A DNA stretch of 10,983 nucleotides from Thermococcaceae archaeon (GTDB lineage: Archaea; Methanobacteriota_B; Thermococci; Thermococcales; Thermococcaceae), in assembly GCA_026986455.1 (NCBI GenBank), contig JALSON010000081.1, positions 1 to 10,983 on the forward strand, read 5' to 3'. The position numbers were made by a program, and so were the translations under genes. Shown here in pieces: positions 7,496-10,983 of the stretch. Each line of letters begins with the position of its first letter. The first letter of the stretch is position 1. A model generated the notes under the pieces. That model was not told where the DNA came from. It was given only the letters and a program-made list of their open reading frames with translations, and made no database searches.

Positions 7496-8426
7496 TTCCG
7501 AAGCCTCCAAAGTACTGACGGCAGAGCTCCTCAACTTCATCCCCGGAAGGGAACGGATAACCTTTCTCCTTTCCGCCAAGATACTCAATAATCTCGTCAA
7601 CTGCTCCTAGGACATCAAACTTAATGGCCAGACGTCTGAGCAGCTCAGCGTTAAAACCCCTGGCTTTTAGGATGGTTACGACGTAGAGGAGCTCCCTCGC
7701 ACCAACCCCAACTGCCAAGGTATGAACAATGACCTCTTCGAGCGTTATCTCCCTGGAAGGCCAGTAATAGTGGTAGACCCCACTGGATATTAAGCCGAGG
7801 CCGTAGCTTGAAAAGCGGGAGAGGCCAGTAAGCTGGAAGGAATCCACCGCCAAGCCTTTGAAGCTCCCCGTAGCGAGGATGAACTCATTAACACCGCTCC
7901 AGAGGACTACCGAATCATGACTGAAGCTCTTTGCCTTTATTGAGTTCTGAAGGCGAAAGTATTCGTCGGCGAACTCTTTGACGAGCGAAAACCGCTCCGC
8001 AATAAAGTATCCCCTCTCGTTTTTCCCGACGATGAGCCTTTCCATCAGCTCCGTTAGGACGTGGTGCACCGTATAGCGGTTAACGTTGGATCTCAGAGAG
8101 ATTTCCCACACCGGCCTGGGCTCCTCAACGGCCATTCCGCCTATGACCTTAAGCTTTCTGCCTGCCAAAAGAGAGATGAAGTCAACATGGGGAAATCTCG
8201 TTAGAAGTTCGTGGAAGAGTTCGAGGGGCTTGGAGCTGGAAGGAATGAGCAGAATCTCCTTTCCATCCTTCTGCCGCTTAATAAGGTCCTTTTGCTCTAG
8301 GGAACGGGCGATTATCGAAAGGCGAGAGCGGGAAACCCCGAGCTGCCCAGAGAGTTCTTTGAGGGTGGCCGGCCCATGCAGGGCCGAGAGAACCCTGAGC
8401 TCTGCCCGGGTTAGCATGCTAATCAT
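7470..8426 (-). CDS. Double winged-helix DNA-binding protein, putative antitoxin/regulator of the nucleotidyltransferase
   Basis: A 318-residue protein that opens with a clear winged helix-turn-helix (about residues 6-62: AELRVLSALHG, then TLKELSGQLGVSRSRLSIIA, wing KRQKDGKEILLI). A second wHTH-like unit follows (about 88-146, including VWEISLRSNVNRYTVHHVLT). A C-terminal domain of about 150 residues (LWSGVNEFILATGSF...YHYYWPSREITLEEVIVHTL...) is not one I can name with confidence. Layout and pairing resemble AbiEi-type or related antitoxins encoded before a nucleotidyltransferase. I use the ATG at 8426: the frame extends to 8498, but the promoter lies inside that extension, and the TATA box at 8447-8457 places the transcript start at this ATG (leaderless). 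An ATG at 8417 is an alternative. Its own protein is the obvious candidate to bind the inverted repeat around the TATA box. Confidence 0.78.
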   Translation of the reverse strand: MISMLTRAELRVLSALHGPATLKELSGQLGVSRSRLSIIARSLEQKDLIKRQKDGKEILLIPSSSKPLELFHELLTRFPHVDFISLLAGRKLKVIGGMAVEEPRPVWEISLRSNVNRYTVHHVLTELMERLIVGKNERGYFIAERFSLVKEFADEYFRLQNSIKAKSFSHDSVVLWSGVNEFILATGSFKGLAVDSFQLTGLSRFSSYGLGLISSGVYHYYWPSREITLEEVIVHTLAVGVGARELLYVVTILKARGFNAELLRRLAIKFDVLGAVDEIIEYLGGKEKGYPFPSGDEVEELCRQYFGGFGNDNEGKIG

Positions 8427-8427
8427 C

Positions 8428-8475
8428 GTGCCAAAATTGTTAAACGTTTTATAAAAATTTTTTGATTTTTGGCAC
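8428..8475 (-). promoter_or_regulatory. Promoter with 9-bp inverted repeat flanking the TATA box, probable autoregulatory operator
   Basis: GTGCCAAAA at 8428-8436 and TTTTGGCAC at 8467-8475 are perfect inverted copies, 30 bp apart. Between them lies TTTTTATAAAA (minus strand, 8447-8457), an excellent TATA box, and AAACGTTT, a small palindrome next to it. The box predicts a start at about 8426, the ATG itself, so the mRNA should be leaderless; no SD site is present. A dimer on these arms would cover both the TATA/BRE region and the start point. Confidence 0.6.
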
Positions 8476-8587
8476 ATCACTTCGGAATGGGGACACATCC
8501 AACAGCGTTCATAACAAGCAATGTTGGATACTGCAAGTACAGAACAAGAAAACAGAAGCCCTCTAAATCAAAGGAAGAGAAGAGGAT

Positions 8588-8863
8588 TCAGATCCTCGAA
8601 ACGGTCTCAACTTCCGCGCTCTCGACGTTCTCGACCTGCCTGAAGAGCTCGGCGACCTCGTCGTAGGAGTAGCCCTCGGCGTCCTTTCCGAGGACGTAGA
8701 ACTTGAGCGCAACTAACCCGAAGGCTATGGGCTCGCGCTCAACCTTTGCTAAACCGAACTTCTCAGGAATTGCCGCCTTAAGCTTTTCCTCAAGCTCGTC
8801 GAGGTTTACCTCAGGATCGGTCGGCATGACCTTTATAACGCCAACGAGGTTGAAGTCTGTCAT
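8588..8863 (-). CDS. ef1b: Archaeal elongation factor 1-beta (aEF-1beta)
   Basis: Guanine-nucleotide exchange factor that recharges EF-1alpha with GTP during protein synthesis. The 91-residue sequence is the complete small archaeal form and is instantly recognisable: MTDFNLVGVIKVMPTDPEVN at the start, the central EREPIAFGLVALKFYV core and the C-terminal VENVESAEVETVSRI. It has only the catalytic alpha/beta domain that forms the C-terminus of the eukaryotic protein. The ATG at 8863 is favoured over an in-frame GTG at 8872, because GGAAGTGA lies five bases before it and it matches the usual family length. It sits 19 bp after the zinc-ribbon gene, so the two form an operon. A pyrimidine-rich stretch on the minus strand just past the stop (about 8530-8587) may help end transcription. 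Confidence 0.97.
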   Translation of the reverse strand: MTDFNLVGVIKVMPTDPEVNLDELEEKLKAAIPEKFGLAKVEREPIAFGLVALKFYVLGKDAEGYSYDEVAELFRQVENVESAEVETVSRI

Positions 8864-8882
8864 CTTTTTCACTTCCCTCTGT

Positions 8883-9062
8883 TTATGGTCCCTCCCAGCC
8901 GCACTTGGGGCATCTGTACGGTACGGCCAAGACCCTGCAGGATTCGCATCTCCATATTATTTCCTCGCCACAGTTTGGACAGACGAAGTGAGTGGCGTTT
9001 TCCCTCGGGCTTATCTCCTTTCCGCATGATGTGCACACAGGTATGTCAAATTTAGCTTCCAC
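8883..9062 (-). CDS. Small zinc-ribbon protein with four CxxC knuckles (DUF1610-like)
   Basis: A 59-residue protein made almost wholly of two zinc-binding units: C10-TS-C13, C28-PN-C31, C39-ES-C42 and C51-PK-C54, each followed by Gly or Arg, with a conserved-looking IIWRCE stretch between. It belongs with the small archaeal zinc-finger proteins often encoded next to aEF-1beta (the haloarchaeal HVO_2753 is a member, as I recall). The open frame runs back to 9098, but the GTG at 9062 is chosen because GGGGGTG lies six bases upstream, the predicted transcript starts near 9098, and it gives the usual length. Being first in an operon with aEF-1beta suggests a role with the ribosome or in RNA binding; the biochemical function is unknown to me. 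Confidence 0.88.
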   Translation of the reverse strand: MEAKFDIPVCTSCGKEISPRENATHFVCPNCGEEIIWRCESCRVLAVPYRCPKCGWEGP

Positions 9063-9120
9063 TGCCAACACCCCCTTAGAAAGGTGGTTTTTAATCACTG
9101 AAGGGCGTTAATGGAGTTGA

Positions 9121-9134
9121 CTTATAAACCTTTC
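9121..9134 (-). promoter_or_regulatory. BRE/TATA promoter of the zinc-ribbon and aEF-1beta operon
   Basis: Minus strand GAAAGG followed directly by TTTATAAG is a near-ideal Thermococcales BRE plus TATA box. Transcription should start near 9098, giving a leader of about 36 bases before the GTG at 9062. The strength of the box fits a constitutively expressed translation gene. Confidence 0.7.
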
Positions 9135-9217
9135 TCTGGGGAGGTTCCGCCAGGTTAGTGATTTTTCTTCTGTTGATGGTTGGGTCGCTCAAACTCCAAC
9201 GGTATTTTTGGAGGTAC

Positions 9218-9230
9218 CACAAAGTTTATA
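9218..9230 (+). promoter_or_regulatory. BRE/TATA promoter of the ATPase gene
   Basis: CACAAAG followed by TTTATA (9225-9230) lies about 40 bases before the GTG start at 9268. The predicted transcript start, near 9252, falls inside the second of the two palindromic repeats, so those repeats cover the initiation region. Confidence 0.6.
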
Positions 9231-9231
9231 G

Positions 9232-9265
9232 GTTACAGGGGTGTAACTAGTTACAGGGGTGTAAC
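9232..9265 (+). repeat. Two tandem 16-bp palindromic repeats, operator candidate and SD carrier
   Basis: GTTACAGGGGTGTAAC occurs twice without change (9232-9247 and 9250-9265), period 18. Each copy is itself an inverted repeat, GTTAC/GTAAC. The junction between them (9243-9254, GTAACTAGTTAC) is a perfect 12-bp palindrome, and the outer flanks AGGTTAC/GTAACCT also pair (9230-9236 with 9261-9267). The AGGGGTG in the second copy is the only SD-like sequence, about seven bases before the GTG start, so the same DNA may act as operator and as a leader hairpin that can hide the ribosome site. Confidence 0.75.
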
Positions 9266-9267
9266 CT

Positions 9268-10335
9268 GTGATATTCAGCGAGAGACCCGTGTCAGATATA
9301 AGGAAGCTGCATGGCAAGGGACACAGGAGAGCAGTTCAGGAACTGAAAAGGAATGTAGAAGCCGGAAAGTTCACCGCGATACTGGGTCCTAGAAGGGTCG
9401 GGAAAACAAGCGTTCTAAGAACTTTTCTCAACCACTACGGATACCCACACCTCTACTATGACCTCTCGCCGTATATTGGGCTTACTGGAGTCAGCTACCA
9501 TGCCCTAACTCCTGCACTGATTGGGTTTGAGACGGGTAAACTCTCGGGGGAGGCGCAGCTTAGCCTGGGAATTCTCAAACTGAATTTCAAAGTTGAGAGG
9601 GGAGTGGAGTTTGAGAACGCAATGATAAACCTCCTCCGGGAAGTCAATGAAAGGTATGAGCGCTTCCTCTTGATATTCGATGAGGCTCAGGTGCTCGCGT
9701 TCGTAAGAGGCGTGAACATGATGGGGCTCCTCCAGATGATTCACAACACCCTGGACAACGTTGTCGTGATAATGACAGGGTCGATGCCGGGGCTTCTTGA
9801 GAACATGCTCTCCCCTTCATCAAGTAAGCCCATGTTTGCCAGGTACGTTGAAAAGATACGGATAAACAGGTGGAGTCTCGAAAAAGGAACGGAGTACCTG
9901 AAGAGGGGGTTTGATGAGGCAAACGTTGAGTACCTGCCGGACGAGCTGGAGGAAGCGGTGGAAGAGCTCTCTCCGGTGCCCGGTTTCCTGACGCTCTATG
10001 GAATTCATAGGATTAAAGGAAAGAAACACGGGGCGGCTTTGGAGGAGGCGATAGATGAAGCGGTATCCCTGTGGGAAAGGGACCTTGAGGCATTCCTGAA
10101 CATATACAACTCAAAAACATACGTCCGGGTTCTGTGGCTGCTCTCCCAGAGCAGGCTGGGATTTTCATGGAGTGAGCTAAAAAGAGAGCTGTCCAGATTT
10201 GAGACTGTTAGCAATCCCAAACTGGCGAGGGTATTGAAGAACCTCCTCGGAGCGGGGATGATAGAGAAGAGAGACGGCAAGTACTACATAGCCGAGAGAC
10301 CTCTCGCTAGGGCGGTATTGAAGATGAAAGTATAG
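9268..10335 (+). CDS. Archaeal AAA+/STAND-like ATPase with C-terminal winged helix
   Basis: A 355-residue P-loop ATPase of the Arch_ATPase type common in hyperthermophilic archaea. Walker A is GPRRVGKTS (residues 40-48) and Walker B is LLIFDEAQ (134-141). A sensor-like strand VVVIMTGSMPGLL follows (165-177), then a helical lid (about 200-270) and a winged-helix-like C-terminus (about 283-355: VRVLWLLSQSRLGFSWSELK, then LKNLLGAGMIEKRDGKYYIA). The N-terminus, MIFSERP followed by a short helix, matches how this family begins, which supports the GTG start at 9268 even though it directly follows the repeats. All ATP-site residues look intact. Cellular role is unknown; relatives are thought to be regulators, stress or mobile-element-linked proteins. 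It stands alone on its strand, divergent from the zinc-ribbon gene, and is followed by a structured non-coding stretch. Confidence 0.87.
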   Translation: MIFSERPVSDIRKLHGKGHRRAVQELKRNVEAGKFTAILGPRRVGKTSVLRTFLNHYGYPHLYYDLSPYIGLTGVSYHALTPALIGFETGKLSGEAQLSLGILKLNFKVERGVEFENAMINLLREVNERYERFLLIFDEAQVLAFVRGVNMMGLLQMIHNTLDNVVVIMTGSMPGLLENMLSPSSSKPMFARYVEKIRINRWSLEKGTEYLKRGFDEANVEYLPDELEEAVEELSPVPGFLTLYGIHRIKGKKHGAALEEAIDEAVSLWERDLEAFLNIYNSKTYVRVLWLLSQSRLGFSWSELKRELSRFETVSNPKLARVLKNLLGAGMIEKRDGKYYIAERPLARAVLKMKV

Positions 10336-10378
10336 GGGCAATGTTCAGAGAAGATTTTGGCCAAAATAATATTGCCCC
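10335..10378 (+). terminator. Stem-loop overlapping the ATPase stop codon
   Basis: GGGGCAAT (10335-10342) pairs perfectly with ATTGCCCC (10371-10378), and the loop holds a second perfect palindrome, ATTTTGGCCAAAAT (10354-10367). The first G is the last base of the ATPase stop codon. A 3'-end signal or mRNA-stabilising hairpin is likely; there is only a short T-run after it, so it is not a classic archaeal oligo-T terminator. Confidence 0.45.
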
Positions 10379-10439
10379 TTGCTCTCCGTCAGTGCTGAAG
10401 CTTTTGGGAAAAGCCTGACCAGAGAAACTTTTCTGACGA

Positions 10440-10853
10440 AAAGTTTCATCAAAGTTTGTAATTTCTCAGCAGGGTACTCTTGAAGTGAGATTTCAACTCA
10501 AAACCCAGCCGTTAGAAATTTTGGATTCATCAAATAGGCCGTTTCCACGTGGCTTCTACTTAAACCGCGCTCCAAAGGAGCGGCTAAAAACTCAAACCCC
10601 CTCCGAGAATTACTTCTAAAAAGAATCCCTTCGCCAAAAACAACTCTCGAAGGACTCCACTCCAAAATGCCCTAAGATGCTCCCCAAATCGAGGGTTTAC
10701 TTCCCTTCCGACGCCCTCTGGGCGTCTTCTTATGGTTAAACCCTTCACGATGGGGCCTTGGATAGGTTCTCACTTAAAGCGATACGTTTAATGTAAGAAA
10801 CCCTTTTAAGAACTTGCACCTCAAGAAGGAACTACCAACTTTGATGGAACTTT
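10440..10853. repeat. Inverted pair of a 17-bp motif bounding about 400 bp
   Basis: AACTTTGATGAAACTTT reads on the minus strand at 10440-10456, and AACTTTGATGGAACTTT on the plus strand at 10837-10853, 16 of 17 identical and pointing outward from the enclosed segment. In both cases a stable hairpin follows within about 20 bases. A shorter relative, TTTGATGAA, lies on the minus strand at 10526-10534. The pair may be terminal inverted repeats of a small element, or the 5' parts of two divergent structured transcripts. Confidence 0.55.
10693..10743. other. Nested two-stem structure
   Basis: Outer arms GGGTTTA (10693-10699) and TAAACCC (10737-10743) enclose an inner perfect hairpin GACGCCC-tct-GGGCGTC (10710-10726). 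The two unpaired sides are both exactly 10 bases, giving a symmetric internal loop. The inner stem is GC-rich and followed by TTCTT, so on the plus strand it might also act as a transcript end. Confidence 0.5.
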
Positions 10854-10983
10854 GTGCTCAGCCTTTAGGAAAGGCTGGCGAAGGGATTGCCCTTCTCATC
10901 GAACTGGCAGAAAAATCAGTCGTGCACTACTCAAGTGCAACTTTGGCCGGGGGTTTAACACTAAATGAAGCCTTCTAAGTAGT

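Larger units (their letters stand above)
10336..10983. other. Gene-free, hairpin-rich region of about 650 bp
   Basis: No reading frame of credible length is open on either strand and I find no tRNA, rRNA or CRISPR pattern. Instead there are many perfect short stems. These include GCTTTT-ggg-AAAAGC (10400-10414), GAAACTTTT-6-AAAAGTTTC (10424-10447), CGCTCC-aaa-GGAGCG (10568-10582) and CCTTCG-14-CGAAGG (10628-10653). Further right are GACGCCC-tct-GGGCGTC (10710-10726), CAGCCTTT-agg-AAAGGCTG (10859-10877), GAAGGG-attg-CCCTTC (10880-10895) and TGCACT-5-AGTGCA (10923-10939). It could be a structured RNA, a dispersed non-coding repeat or a decayed element; the style reminds me of multi-copy intergenic sequence in Thermococcales, which I cannot verify. 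Confidence 0.5.

Noticed and set aside
7496..7600. N-terminal extension of the nucleotidyltransferase to an ATG at 7600
   Set aside because: The added residues only re-read the winged-helix gene in another frame; the ATG at 7495 has GGAGG eight bases upstream and starts where the family should start.
8427..8498. N-terminal extension of the winged-helix protein to 8498
   Set aside because: The TATA box and inverted repeat lie inside this stretch, so the mRNA would begin after the proposed start.
9180..9392. A 70-codon plus-strand frame with the internal repeat YRGVTSYRGVT
   Set aside because: The peptide repeat is simply the translation of the two 18-bp-spaced palindromes, and the frame then runs out of phase through the ATPase gene.
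10440..10534. Possible box C/D RNA on the minus strand (TTTGATGA with CTGA about 57 bases on)
   Set aside because: No convincing D'/C' pair between them, and the TGATGA lies in a repeated motif that has another explanation.
10500..10560. Short minus-strand frame reading MNPKFLTAGF then stop
   Set aside because: Only ten codons from its ATG, no SD site, and embedded in the hairpin-rich non-coding region.
1..10983. CRISPR array
   Set aside because: No regularly spaced direct repeats of about 25-35 bp occur; the only tandem repeat is the two-copy operator-like one at 9232-9265.

Overview
The window looks like a piece of a hyperthermophilic euryarchaeal chromosome of the Thermococcales (Thermococcus or Pyrococcus type). 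The evidence is an archaeal elongation factor 1-beta, a class III ribonucleotide reductase without an ATP-cone, purine-rich Shine-Dalgarno (SD) sites of the GGAGGTG type, BRE/TATA-like promoters about 25 nt before predicted transcript starts, GTG starts, and proteins rich in Glu, Lys and Arg. The genus is inferred from sequence style and was not checked by a search.

Layout, left to right. (1) Positions 1-2739, minus strand: an iron(III)-siderophore/cobalamin-type ABC importer, read as an unusual double-domain lipoprotein binding protein followed 3 bp later by a FecCD-type permease that runs off the left edge. (2) Positions 2836-5423, minus strand: the anaerobic ribonucleotide reductase nrdD followed by its radical-SAM activase nrdG, with a 15-bp palindrome in the nrdD leader. 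(3) Positions 5724-6740, plus strand: a TPR-repeat protein divergent from nrdD. (4) Positions 6752-8426, minus strand: an overlapping two-gene unit of a double winged-helix DNA-binding protein and a Pol-beta-type nucleotidyltransferase. It resembles an AbiE/MNT-style toxin-antitoxin or defence pair, and its promoter has a 9-bp inverted repeat around the TATA box and is predicted to be leaderless. (5) Positions 8588-9062, minus strand: the translation pair of a four-CxxC zinc-ribbon protein and aEF-1beta. (6) Positions 9268-10335, plus strand: an archaeal-type AAA+/STAND-like ATPase with a C-terminal winged helix, whose promoter carries two tandem 16-bp palindromic repeats ending at the start codon. 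(7) Positions 10336-10983: about 650 bp without a credible gene but crowded with perfect short hairpins and bounded by an inverted pair of a 17-bp motif.

How the parts fit: regions 1, 2 and 5 are housekeeping (metal uptake, anaerobic dNTP synthesis, translation elongation). Regions 4 and 6 are accessory genes, each with its own operator-like DNA, and region 7 looks like a structured RNA or a dispersed repeat. The best candidates for something undescribed are the nucleotidyltransferase/double-wHTH pair with its operator, the repeat-controlled ATPase, the tandem binding protein and the terminal structured region.
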